DNA of 64,000 nt from Lacinutrix mariniflava (GTDB taxonomy: Bacteria > Bacteroidota > Bacteroidia > Flavobacteriales > Flavobacteriaceae), in the NCBI RefSeq assembly GCF_001418015.1, contig NZ_LIQG01000027.1, positions 62,001 through 126,000 on the forward strand, read 5' to 3'. The translations under genes were made by a program, and so were the position numbers. Each line of letters opens with the position of its first letter. Within the stretch, counting starts at the first letter, position 1. Below are positions 53,951 through 63,332 of this stretch, piece after piece. The notes under the pieces are model-generated. The model made no database searches. It saw only the letters and a program-made list of their open reading frames with translations, and was not told the origin of the DNA.

Positions 53951-56257
53951 ATGAATCAAGATTATATACAACCAGACAATTGGTCTATAATTGAAGACGG
54001 TTTTGATGCAGATCGCGTAAAATCTTCAGAAAGTTTATTTAGTATCGGAAACGGTGCAATGGGTCAGCGTGCTAATTTTGAAGAGCAGTATTCCGGAGCA
54101 ACCTTTCAAGGAAGCTACATTGCAGGTGTTTATTATCCAGATAAAACCAGAGTGGGATGGTGGAAAAATGGTTATCCAGAGTATTTTGCTAAAGTATTAA
54201 ATGCACCAAATTGGATAGGTGTTAACGTTACTATTAATGGCGAATCATTAGATTTAAATACATGTGCTAAGGTTTCTAATTTTAGAAGAGAACTAAACAT
54301 GAAAGAAGGTTGGTTGTCTAGATCGTTTATAGCAACGCTTCAAAATAAATTAGAAGTTGAAGTTAAAACAAAACGGTTTTTAAGTTTAGATTTAGATGAA
54401 GTTGGGGCCATTAATTACCAAGTAACACCTTTAAATAATGACGCTACTATTCAATTTATACCATATTTAGATTCTGGTATTACTAATGAAGACACCAATT
54501 GGGACGATCAGTTTTGGGATACATTAAACGTTACTACGGAAGCGGAGCAAGCTTTTATTGAAGCTAAAACAATGAAAACTGCGTTTCATACCTGTACGTT
54601 CATGGAGTCTTCGGTTTATGTAAATAACCAAAAACAAGATCAGAAACCAGAGATTAACAAACAGACAAATTCAATTTCATTCACTTATAAAGTTGAGGTT
54701 AAAAAAGACGAAACTGCAAGTATTAATAAATTTGCAGGCTATACAGTCGATAGAAATCATGATAAAAACCAATTAGTTTCTGCTGCAAAAAAAGCATTAG
54801 AAACAGCTGGAAGAATGGGCTTCGATTCGCTTTTAGAAAAACAAAAAGAAGCTTGGTCTAAAATTTGGGAGCGTTCGGATATAACTATTCAAGGTGATGT
54901 AAAAGCGCAACAAGGAATTCGTTTTAACATTTTCCAATTAAATCAAACTTATTTAGGGAAGGATTCTACTTTAAATATTGGTCCAAAAGGATTTACAGGC
55001 GAGAAATATGGAGGAAGTACTTATTGGGATACGGAAGCATATTGCATCCCATTTTACATGGCTACAAAAGATCAAAAAGTTGCAAGAAGCTTATTAAAAT
55101 ACCGTTACAACCATTTAGAAAAAGCGATTGAAAATGCGGAGAAGTTAGGTTTCAAAAACGGAGCAGCATTATATCCAATGGTTACCATGAATGGTGAAGA
55201 ATGCCATAACGAATGGGAAATTACTTTTGAAGAAATTCATAGAAATGGAGCTATCGCTTTCGCTATTTTTAACTACTATCGTTACACTGGAGATTACACC
55301 TATATCCCAGAAATGGGCTTAGAAGTCCTTATCGGAATTGCTAGGTTTTGGCAACAACGTGCCACGTTTTCAGAAGCTAAAAGTAAGTACGTTATTTTAG
55401 GTGTAACCGGACCAAATGAATACGAAAACAATGTTAATAACAATTGGTACACAAACTATTTGGCAAAATGGTGTATTGATTATGCCTTAGAAAATATAGA
55501 GAAGGTAAAAGAAGGGCATCACGAAGATTACTTGCGTATTTCAGGTAAAACAAAAATCACGCACGAAGAATTACATGCTTGGCAAAAAGTAGCCGATAAT
55601 ATGTATTTCCCTTATTCAGAAAAGCATCAAGTATTTTTACAGCAAGATGGCTTTTTAGATAAAGAATTAATAACCGTTGCCGACTTACCAAAAGTAGACC
55701 GTCCAATTAATCAAAAATGGAGTTGGGATAGAATATTGCGTTCACCTTACATAAAACAAGCCGATACATTACAAGGTTTTTACTTTTTTGAAGACCAATT
55801 TTCAACTGAAGAATTAAAACGTCATTTCGATTTTTACGAGCCATTTACAGTCCATGAAAGTTCATTATCACCTTGTGTGCATAGTATTCAAGCTGCTAAA
55901 TTAGACCAAATGGATCAAGCATATACATTTTATTTACGTACGTCTCGTTTAGATTTAGACGATTATAATAAAGAGGTTGAAGAAGGTTTGCATATTACTA
56001 GTATGGCTGGAACTTGGATGAGTATTGTCGAAGGTTTTGGAGGTATGCGTATTAAAAACGATATGTTAAATTTTGAGCCTCGTATTCCAAAAGAATGGGA
56101 TGCATATTCCTTTATAGTTAATTTTAGAGATCAAATTTTAAAAGTGAATGTATCACAATCTGAAACTACTTTCCAGTTAGAAGGAGATCATGATTTAGAT
56201 ATAATAGTAAATAGTAATCCCTTGACGATTTCTCCAAATAATTTGGTAAAACCATAA
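53951..56257 (+). CDS. Glycoside hydrolase family 65 protein, probable maltose phosphorylase
   Basis: 768 residues from the ATG at 53951 (MNQDYIQPDNWSI); an in-frame TTG at 53927 falls in the intergenic repeat and is unlikely. GH65 layout: N-terminal beta-sandwich (about 1-270), linker, (alpha/alpha)6 barrel and short C-terminal beta sheet. The general acid is E490 in TGPNEYENNVNNNWYTN. Phosphate-binding residues follow in HESSLSPCVHS. There is no signal peptide. Maltose plus phosphate would give glucose and beta-glucose-1-phosphate, feeding PgmB. Trehalose or kojibiose phosphorylase are alternatives, but the context favours maltose. Confidence 0.92.
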   Translation: MNQDYIQPDNWSIIEDGFDADRVKSSESLFSIGNGAMGQRANFEEQYSGATFQGSYIAGVYYPDKTRVGWWKNGYPEYFAKVLNAPNWIGVNVTINGESLDLNTCAKVSNFRRELNMKEGWLSRSFIATLQNKLEVEVKTKRFLSLDLDEVGAINYQVTPLNNDATIQFIPYLDSGITNEDTNWDDQFWDTLNVTTEAEQAFIEAKTMKTAFHTCTFMESSVYVNNQKQDQKPEINKQTNSISFTYKVEVKKDETASINKFAGYTVDRNHDKNQLVSAAKKALETAGRMGFDSLLEKQKEAWSKIWERSDITIQGDVKAQQGIRFNIFQLNQTYLGKDSTLNIGPKGFTGEKYGGSTYWDTEAYCIPFYMATKDQKVARSLLKYRYNHLEKAIENAEKLGFKNGAALYPMVTMNGEECHNEWEITFEEIHRNGAIAFAIFNYYRYTGDYTYIPEMGLEVLIGIARFWQQRATFSEAKSKYVILGVTGPNEYENNVNNNWYTNYLAKWCIDYALENIEKVKEGHHEDYLRISGKTKITHEELHAWQKVADNMYFPYSEKHQVFLQQDGFLDKELITVADLPKVDRPINQKWSWDRILRSPYIKQADTLQGFYFFEDQFSTEELKRHFDFYEPFTVHESSLSPCVHSIQAAKLDQMDQAYTFYLRTSRLDLDDYNKEVEEGLHITSMAGTWMSIVEGFGGMRIKNDMLNFEPRIPKEWDAYSFIVNFRDQILKVNVSQSETTFQLEGDHDLDIIVNSNPLTISPNNLVKP

Positions 56258-56276
56258 ATTAAATACGCTAATTAGG

Positions 56277-56357
56277 ATGAAAAAAATAATACACAGAGTA
56301 TTAATCATTTTAATTAGTGTTAGTTTTTCTTATAGAAATAATAGAATAAAATCATAA
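56277..56357 (+). pseudogene. Possible remnant of a secreted-protein gene (26 codons)
   Basis: A 26-codon frame starts MKKIIHRVLIILISVSFSYR, which looks like a signal peptide, then stops. It follows GGATG spacing and the surrounding 200 bp contain no other coding signal. It may be the 5' remnant of a decayed secreted or lipoprotein gene of the starch locus, or chance. Confidence 0.35.
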
Positions 56358-56431
56358 TTGATGAACCCTTTATTTAACAAGATGAGATTTTTTCACCTTA
56401 TAAAGGAAGCACAAAATTGTAACGATTTGTA

Positions 56432-56453
56432 ATTCAGAACGAAGTGAAGAATC
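56432..56453. repeat. Intergenic hairpin element upstream of the esterase-GH31 gene
   Basis: ATTC / GAAT outer arms and TTCA / TGAA inner arms around GAACGAAG. The core ATTCAGAACGAAGTGAAGAA is, from memory, a widespread intergenic repeat in Flavobacteriaceae. It ends about 15 nt before the start codon and resembles the element at 17765-17777. Confidence 0.6.
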
Positions 56454-56468
56454 CTTTAAAATTAAAGA

Positions 56469-59400
56469 ATGAAACAATTTATATACATACTATCGTTTTT
56501 ACTTTTTCAAGTAACATTTGCACAGGTCACAATAATTATTGAGGCACTTCCAGATGATACTCCAAAGGAGGCTTCTATTTTTATTTCAGGTGATTTTGAA
56601 GGTTGGTCTGGTGGACATAAAGACTACCAATTACAGCAAATAAATGGGCAATATCAAATTACGCTACCTAAAAAAGAACAACGTATTTTATATAAGTTTA
56701 CTTTAGGTAATTGGGATACTTCAGAGAGTACAAATAAAGGTGAAGCTATAGATAATCGTATTTATAAGTTCAATAATTCAAACGATACAATACAAGTAAA
56801 AATAGCAGGTTGGAAACATTTGTTTGCTGTTGAAGAAGCTTCTACCGCTTCAAAAAACGTAACTATTGTTTCCGAAGAATTTTATATACCAGAATTAAAT
56901 AGAAAACGTCGTGTATCAATTTATTTGCCTCTAGATTATAACACATCAAAACAAGATTATCCTGTAGTTTATATGCATGATGGTCAAAATATTTTTGATG
57001 CTAAAACTTCTGGTTATGGAGAGTGGAGCGTAGATGAAACTTTAAACAAATTATTTAAAGATAACCTTAAGCTTATTGTGGTTGGTATAGATCATGGTGA
57101 TTCTAAACGCTTAGACGAATATTCTCCATGGAAACACCAAGAATATGGAGGAGGAGAAGGCGACGAATATGTAGATTTTATAGTAAATACTCTAAAACCA
57201 TACATTGATTCTAATTATAACACAAAAAAAGAAAAGAACAATACAGCAATTTTTGGTAGTTCTATGGGAGGATTAATTTCGCATTATGCAGCTTTAAAAT
57301 ACCCGACGGTTTTTGGAAAAGTAGGAGTGTACTCACCATCGTATTGGTTTGCTCCAAAAGCAATAAATGACTTTTCTAAAGCACATGCTAATATTCAAGA
57401 TACTAAAATGTACTTTTTAGCTGGTGGAAAAGAAGGCACAAAAACGTCACGAACCGAAATTAGTCAAACAGTTAAAGACATGAATAGTATGTTAACTGTT
57501 TTAAAAAATAATGGTTTTCCTGATAAAAACATACAATCTAAAGTCGTTCCAGAAGGACAGCATAATGAAGAATTATGGCGTAATAATTTTGAAGAAGCTA
57601 TTACGTGGCTATTTAAAGATGATTTTCAAAAAAGAGAATTTGTAGATGCGAAGTTTACTAACAATCAACTACAAATAAACGTTTCCGACGGAACCTACAA
57701 TATGCAGTTCTTTTCATCAGAAATTATAGAAACTACTTTTCTACCAACCGGAGAAATGGCAGATGCTAAAAAATCGCATGCAGTAGTTTTAAATGATGCT
57801 TTTTCAGAGGTAACTTTCAATGAATCAGAAAACGAAATCAATTTTAAATCAAATCAGTTAACTGTAAAAATCACGAAAACACCTTTTTATATTTCCTATA
57901 GAAAAGACGGAAAAGAAATAACTTCAATAAAAAATGGCTATCAAAAAACAGACGACTTTGAAACCATTAGTTTTAACTTAAAACCTGAGGAAGTTTTATA
58001 TGGTGGAGGCGCAAGAGCTTTGGGTATGAACCGAAGAGGGAACCGTTTAGAGTTATATAATAAAGCGCATTATGGTTACGAAAAGAGAAGCGAATTAATG
58101 AACTACACCATGCCAATTGTGGTGTCTTCTAATAAATATTTAATTCATTTTGATAATGCGCCAATTGGCTTTTTAGATTTAGATTCTAAAGCAGATAATA
58201 CACTGACTTACGAAACTATTTCTGGTAGAAAAACCTATCAAGTTGTGGTTGGCGATTCTTGGTTAGATTTAACTAAAAACTACACTCAACTAACAGGAAG
58301 GCAACCTATGTTGCCACGTTGGGCTTTAGGTAACTTTTCTAGCCGATTTGGTTATCATTCGCAAAAAGAAGTTTTAGAGACAATTAATAAGTTTAGAGAA
58401 GAAGATATTCCTGTTGATGCAATTATTTTAGACCTGTATTGGTTTGGTAAAACGGTTCAAGGTACTATGGGAAATTTGTCTTTTGATAGAGATTCGTTTC
58501 CAAATCCAAAACAGATGATTAAGGATTTAAAAGAGAAGAATGTTGAAACCATTTTAATTACAGAACCCTTCGTTTTAACAACGTCTAAGCGTTGGGAAGA
58601 AGCTGTAAAAGAAGATGTCTTAGCAAAGGATTCTATAGGAAATCCTTTTAAATATGATTTTTATTTTGGTAATACAGGTTTAATAGATATTTATAGTAAC
58701 AAAGGAAATAAGTGGTTTAAGAATATTTACAAAGACTTATCTAAACTAGGTGTAAATGGTTTTTGGGGAGATTTAGGAGAGCCAGAAGTGCATCCTTCAA
58801 AATTATTACATGCAACAGGTACAGCAGATGAAGTTCATAATATTTATGGTCACGATTGGGCAAAACTAGTTCAAGAAGCTAGTTTAGAAAGCAATCCTAA
58901 TAGACGACCGTTTATTTTAATGAGAGCCGGTTATTCTGGATCACAACGTTACGGTATGGTACCTTGGTCTGGAGACGTTAATAGGACTTGGGGAGGATTA
59001 CAGTCTCAACCAGAAATTGCGCTGCAAATGGGAATGCAAGGTTTAGCATATATGCATAGCGATTTAGGTGGGTTTGCTGGTAATAATTTAGATGATGAGC
59101 TATATGCGCGTTGGTTGCAATATGGCGTTTTTCAACCTATATATAGACCACACGCACAAGAAGAGGTGCCAGCAGAACCTGTATTTAGAAGCAATAAAGC
59201 CAAAGCGTTAGCAAAACAAGCAATAGAATTGCGGTATAAATTGCTGCCATACAATTATAATTTAGTGTTTGAAAACAACCAAACAGGAGCACCTTTAATG
59301 CGACCGTTGTTTTTTGAAGAGGATAATAATACCAAGTTGCAAACAATAGCATCAACCTATCTTTGGGGACGAGATTTTCTAGTCACTCCAATTGTAAACC

Positions 59401-59951
59401 CTAATCAAACGGAAGTTGATGTCTATTTTCCTAAAAACAGTAATTGGTTTAATTTCTACACAGACAAAAAAGTAAACGGAGGCCAAAGTTTATTGGTTAA
59501 AACTGAAGAAAATAATATACCAACTTACGTTCGTGCTGGTGCCTTTATTCCGACTGCAAAACCAATGCAAAGCACAGAGGAGTATAAGGGAACTAATTTC
59601 GACTTACATTATTATTTCGATTTATCTGTGGCCAAAAGCGAAAGCAGCATGTATAATGATGACGGTAAAACTAGAAATGCTTTTGAAAAAGGCTATTTTG
59701 AAATTATACATTTCAATGCTAAGACAACAAAAAAATCTTTGAATATTGGATGGCAACAAGAAATAGGGAAAGGTTTTTTGTCTTTCAGAAAAAATATAGA
59801 TGTTGTTATTCATAATTTTACAAAGGATCCGAAGCACATAAAACTCAATGGAAAAAAAATAGAATTTAATTATAACGAAGAGTCTAAAATATTACGTTTT
59901 AAGGTAAAGTGGGAAACTTCTAAAAATGCCGAAGCACAAATTAAATATTAA
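56469..59951 (+). CDS. Secreted esterase - GH31 alpha-glucosidase fusion
   Basis: 1160 residues with a Sec signal peptide (ends VTFAQ). Residues about 20-115 form a starch-binding-like beta module (SGDFEGWSGG). About 130-395 is an esterase-D (PF00756) alpha/beta hydrolase with nucleophile S265 in FGSSMGG and His in EGQHNEELW. About 470-1075 is a GH31 enzyme with N-terminal beta domain, nucleophile D768 in WGDLGEPE and acid/base D836 in WSGDV, then a DUF5110-type end. It should release glucose from maltodextrins, most likely in the periplasm since no sorting domain or lipobox is present. The esterase substrate is unknown. It sits between GH65 and two amylase genes. Confidence 0.92.
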   Translation: MKQFIYILSFLLFQVTFAQVTIIIEALPDDTPKEASIFISGDFEGWSGGHKDYQLQQINGQYQITLPKKEQRILYKFTLGNWDTSESTNKGEAIDNRIYKFNNSNDTIQVKIAGWKHLFAVEEASTASKNVTIVSEEFYIPELNRKRRVSIYLPLDYNTSKQDYPVVYMHDGQNIFDAKTSGYGEWSVDETLNKLFKDNLKLIVVGIDHGDSKRLDEYSPWKHQEYGGGEGDEYVDFIVNTLKPYIDSNYNTKKEKNNTAIFGSSMGGLISHYAALKYPTVFGKVGVYSPSYWFAPKAINDFSKAHANIQDTKMYFLAGGKEGTKTSRTEISQTVKDMNSMLTVLKNNGFPDKNIQSKVVPEGQHNEELWRNNFEEAITWLFKDDFQKREFVDAKFTNNQLQINVSDGTYNMQFFSSEIIETTFLPTGEMADAKKSHAVVLNDAFSEVTFNESENEINFKSNQLTVKITKTPFYISYRKDGKEITSIKNGYQKTDDFETISFNLKPEEVLYGGGARALGMNRRGNRLELYNKAHYGYEKRSELMNYTMPIVVSSNKYLIHFDNAPIGFLDLDSKADNTLTYETISGRKTYQVVVGDSWLDLTKNYTQLTGRQPMLPRWALGNFSSRFGYHSQKEVLETINKFREEDIPVDAIILDLYWFGKTVQGTMGNLSFDRDSFPNPKQMIKDLKEKNVETILITEPFVLTTSKRWEEAVKEDVLAKDSIGNPFKYDFYFGNTGLIDIYSNKGNKWFKNIYKDLSKLGVNGFWGDLGEPEVHPSKLLHATGTADEVHNIYGHDWAKLVQEASLESNPNRRPFILMRAGYSGSQRYGMVPWSGDVNRTWGGLQSQPEIALQMGMQGLAYMHSDLGGFAGNNLDDELYARWLQYGVFQPIYRPHAQEEVPAEPVFRSNKAKALAKQAIELRYKLLPYNYNLVFENNQTGAPLMRPLFFEEDNNTKLQTIASTYLWGRDFLVTPIVNPNQTEVDVYFPKNSNWFNFYTDKKVNGGQSLLVKTEENNIPTYVRAGAFIPTAKPMQSTEEYKGTNFDLHYYFDLSVAKSESSMYNDDGKTRNAFEKGYFEIIHFNAKTTKKSLNIGWQQEIGKGFLSFRKNIDVVIHNFTKDPKHIKLNGKKIEFNYNEESKILRFKVKWETSKNAEAQIKY

Positions 59952-59958
59952 GTATAAT

Positions 59959-61632
59959 ATGAAAAAAAGCATACTTTTAATAGCACTATCAATTCTTACT
60001 TTCAGTTGTAAAACTGATAAAAAAGAACAACAAGATTTAGCTAAAATCCAAAAACAAGACACCATGAAAACACCTTTTGTTTGGGAAGCAGCAAACTTAT
60101 ATTTCCTGTTAACGGATCGTTTTAATAATGGCGATAAAACCAACGATGTTAACTACGATAGAACAAAAGAAACAGGAGTTTTACGTGGTTTTGAAGGTGG
60201 TGATTTAAAAGGGATTACCAAAAAAATTGAAGACGGCTATTTTACCAATTTGGGTGTTAACGCTATTTGGATGTCTCCAATTGTGGAGCAAATTCATGGC
60301 GCAACCAATGAGGGTACTGGAAATACTTATGGTTACCATGGTTATTGGACTAAAGATTGGACTAATATAGATGCCAATTTAGGAACTAAAGAAGACCTTA
60401 AAAATTTAGTAGACGCTGCGCATAAAAAAGGAATCCGTATTGTGCTTGATGCAGTTATTAATCACACCGGCCCAGTAACAGATAAAGATGCTGTTTGGCC
60501 TAGCGATTGGGTGAGAACAGGACCACAATGTGATTATAAAAATTACGATAATACGGTAACGTGTACTTTAGTTAAAAATCTTCCAGATATAAAAACAGAA
60601 AGTAATGATACTGTCGCTTTGCCACCTGAATTAGTCAAAAAGTGGAAAGCAGAAGGACGTTACGAGCAAGAGGTCGCAGAGTTGGATGCCTTTTTTAAAG
60701 CAACAGGTTATCCGCGTGCACCTCGTTTTTATATCATGAAATGGTTGAGTGATTATGTTAAAGAATTTGGTATTGATGGTTACCGTGTAGATACCGTAAA
60801 ACATACAGAGTCTTATGTTTGGCAGGAGTTTAGGGTGGTTTGTGATAACGCTTTCACGGAATTTAAACAAAGCAACCCGGATAAGGTATTGGATGATAAT
60901 AACTTTTATATGGTTGGAGAAGTGTATAACTACGGAATTTCAGCTGGAACAACTTTTGATTTTGGAGATAAAAAAGTCAACTATTTTGACAAAGCTTTTA
61001 ATAGCTTAATCAATTTTGAATTTAAGTGGGATGCTAATCAAAAAACTTACGAAACACAATTTAAAGCCTATGATAGTATTTTAAACAGTAACCTAAAAGA
61101 TTACGGTGTTTTAAACTATTTAACCTCTCATGACGATGGTCAGCCATTTGATGAAAACAGAGAAAAATCGTACGAAACTGCAACACGTTTACTACTATCT
61201 CCAGGAACGTCTCAAATCTATTATGGAGATGAATCTGCAAGGGATTTAACTATCGAAGGGACTATTGGTGATGCGACGTTAAGAAGTAACATGAATTGGA
61301 ATGAGCTTTCTCAAAAACAAGATGTATTAATTCATTGGCAGAAATTAGGTCAGTTTAGACGCAATCATCCAGCAGTAGGAGCAGGAAAACATAGTATAAT
61401 TAGTGATAGCCCTTATGTGTTTAGTAGAAGCTACACGAAAGGTACTTTTAACGATAGTGTTGTAATAGGTTTAGATTTTTCTAAAGGTAAACATACGGTT
61501 AATGTGAGTTCCATATTTAAAGATGGACAGCAGGTTAAAGATTTTTATTCGGGACAAACACTAGAAGTAAAAAACGGAACGATTACTATAGAAGTTGATA
61601 CAAACATCATTTTATTAGAAAAATTAAAATAA
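59959..61632 (+). CDS. Alpha-amylase family (GH13) lipoprotein
   Basis: 557 residues from the ATG at 59959 (MKKSILLIALSIL), 7 bp after the previous stop; the lipobox ends TFSC with Cys at 17. The GH13 barrel fills the rest: nucleophile D278 in DGYRVDTVKH, acid/base E321 in MVGEVYNYG, D392 in TSHDDGQ, and an early NHTGP metal-site block. A C-terminal beta domain ends it. After Cys comes KTDKKEQQD, a weakly acidic surface-export candidate. It likely acts as an endo-acting amylase or cyclomaltodextrinase-like enzyme; exact specificity is not evident. Confidence 0.92.
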   Translation: MKKSILLIALSILTFSCKTDKKEQQDLAKIQKQDTMKTPFVWEAANLYFLLTDRFNNGDKTNDVNYDRTKETGVLRGFEGGDLKGITKKIEDGYFTNLGVNAIWMSPIVEQIHGATNEGTGNTYGYHGYWTKDWTNIDANLGTKEDLKNLVDAAHKKGIRIVLDAVINHTGPVTDKDAVWPSDWVRTGPQCDYKNYDNTVTCTLVKNLPDIKTESNDTVALPPELVKKWKAEGRYEQEVAELDAFFKATGYPRAPRFYIMKWLSDYVKEFGIDGYRVDTVKHTESYVWQEFRVVCDNAFTEFKQSNPDKVLDDNNFYMVGEVYNYGISAGTTFDFGDKKVNYFDKAFNSLINFEFKWDANQKTYETQFKAYDSILNSNLKDYGVLNYLTSHDDGQPFDENREKSYETATRLLLSPGTSQIYYGDESARDLTIEGTIGDATLRSNMNWNELSQKQDVLIHWQKLGQFRRNHPAVGAGKHSIISDSPYVFSRSYTKGTFNDSVVIGLDFSKGKHTVNVSSIFKDGQQVKDFYSGQTLEVKNGTITIEVDTNIILLEKLK

Positions 61633-61639
61633 AAGTAAC

Positions 61640-63064
61640 ATGAAAAAAATTATCGCATTATCTTTCTTGATAGCCATTTTTGGTTGTAAAGAAGAAAAAA
61701 AGCAAGTGGAAGAAGAGATTGTTTTAGAAGAAAAAGTAGCGCTTAAACCCATATCAGATTCAGATTTAGAAACTGCCGTTATTTACGAAGCAAATATTAG
61801 ACAATATTCGGCTGAAGGGACTTTTGAAGCATTTACTAAAGACATTCCACAGTTAAAAGAATTAGGTGTAAAAGTGATTTGGTTAATGCCTGTATTTCCT
61901 ATTTCAGAAACCAAGCGTAAAGCAACAGGAGGAGAAGATAGCAAGTTTGCAACAGATTTCCCAGAAGCAGAACAAAGTAAATATTTAGGGAGTTATTATG
62001 CAGTGTCAGACTTTACTAAAATTAATCCAGAATTTGGGACTATCTCAGATTTTAGAGCGTTAGTAAATACAGCGCATGACAATGGTATTTATGTGATTTT
62101 GGATTGGGTTCCAAATCACACAGGTTGGGATCATGTTTGGTTAAAAAACCACCCTGATTATTATACGCAAAATGATAAAGGAGAAGTAATGCATCCAGAA
62201 GATACGGATTGGACAGATGTTGCCGATTTAAATTACGACAATCAAGAGATGCGTAAGGAAATGATTGAAGACATGAGTTATTGGTTAACAAAAGAAGGTG
62301 TAGATGGTTTTCGATGTGATGTTGCTGGATCTGTGCCCACCAATTTTTGGGAACAAGCCATTCCTGAATTACGTGCTAAAAAGGATATTTTTATGTTAGC
62401 AGAAGCTTGGGAACCGGAATTGTTGAAAAAAGGATTATTTGATATGGCGTATGCCTGGGATGGACACCATGCCATGAATAAGATAGCAAAAGGTGAAGAG
62501 AAAGTAGCTGCTTTTTCTGAGTATATGAAGAAAAGAATGGATGCCTATGAGGCTAATGATATTCTCATGAATTTTGTAACTAATCACGACGAGAACTCTT
62601 GGAACGGAACTCTTAATGAACGTATGGGAAATGCGAGTGAAGCCATGACAGCTCTAAGTTATTTAACTCCTGGAATGCCTTTAATTTACTCAGGTCAGGA
62701 ATACGATTTAGATCATAAGTTGTTGTTTTTTGAAAAGGATAGTTTTCCACACACAAAAGGAAAGATGTGGCCAGTCTTAGAAAAATTAGGAAAACTAAAA
62801 AGCACAAGTTCTGCTTTGAATGGAGGGAAAGAGGCTGCTTTATATGAAGAAATAGACGTTGCTAATAAAAATATTTTAGCTTTTAAAAGAAGTAAAAACG
62901 GAAGTGATTTAATTTATTTGGCAAATCTATCAAGCATTAAACAGGTGTTTAACCTAGAGTTAGAAGGAACGTATTTAGATTATATGGTTAATAAAACAAT
63001 AGAATGTAAATTGGGTGATACCATCGCTTTAGAACCGTGGGACTATAAAATATTAGAGGATTAA
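61640..63064 (+). CDS. Second alpha-amylase family (GH13) lipoprotein
   Basis: 474 residues; lipobox ends IFGC with Cys at 16. The next residues KEEKKQ fit the Lys-acidic-acidic surface-export pattern described for flavobacterial lipoproteins, so outer-surface display is plausible (inference). GH13 catalytic residues are D227 in DGFRCDVAG, E255 in MLAEAWEP and D317 in NHDENSW; WVPNHTGWDH is the metal-site block. It starts 7 bp after the first amylase gene, and is the last gene of the maltodextrin operon. Confidence 0.92.
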   Translation: MKKIIALSFLIAIFGCKEEKKQVEEEIVLEEKVALKPISDSDLETAVIYEANIRQYSAEGTFEAFTKDIPQLKELGVKVIWLMPVFPISETKRKATGGEDSKFATDFPEAEQSKYLGSYYAVSDFTKINPEFGTISDFRALVNTAHDNGIYVILDWVPNHTGWDHVWLKNHPDYYTQNDKGEVMHPEDTDWTDVADLNYDNQEMRKEMIEDMSYWLTKEGVDGFRCDVAGSVPTNFWEQAIPELRAKKDIFMLAEAWEPELLKKGLFDMAYAWDGHHAMNKIAKGEEKVAAFSEYMKKRMDAYEANDILMNFVTNHDENSWNGTLNERMGNASEAMTALSYLTPGMPLIYSGQEYDLDHKLLFFEKDSFPHTKGKMWPVLEKLGKLKSTSSALNGGKEAALYEEIDVANKNILAFKRSKNGSDLIYLANLSSIKQVFNLELEGTYLDYMVNKTIECKLGDTIALEPWDYKILED

Positions 63065-63222
63065 ATTCTACTACATATATGTAATTGACTCTGTTTATAT
63101 TCCTAATTTATATTTAGCTATTGCTTTGTGATATTTAGATTAGAATAAAAAAGAGTGCTTTTTGAGAAATAGAAAATAGAGCTACTATTTATTAATATGA
63201 AAGATTTGTATAGAAGTAAAAT

Positions 63223-63250
63223 ACGTAGTACTAATTATTAGTACATGCGT
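63223..63250. repeat. Perfect palindrome in the gap after the amylase operon
   Basis: GTACTAAT-T-ATTAGTAC (63228-63244) with flanking ACG/CGT. It lies in the 268-bp gap between convergent genes and has no T-run, so it is not a terminator. It may be a protein-binding site or a repeat. Confidence 0.65.
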
Positions 63251-63280
63251 TCAATATATTTAAAGTGAATTAATAAAATA

Positions 63281-63310
63281 GAAAAAGCTTCACAAATGTG
63301 AAGCTTTTTC
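63281..63310. terminator. Bidirectional terminator between the amylase and DUF2911 genes
   Basis: Perfect 13-bp stem GAAAAAGCTTCAC / GTGAAGCTTTTTC with a 4-nt loop; U-rich tails form on both strands. It serves the convergent genes ending at 63064 and 63333. Confidence 0.87.
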
Positions 63311-63332
63311 TATTTCTAACCTTTTAATAGAA

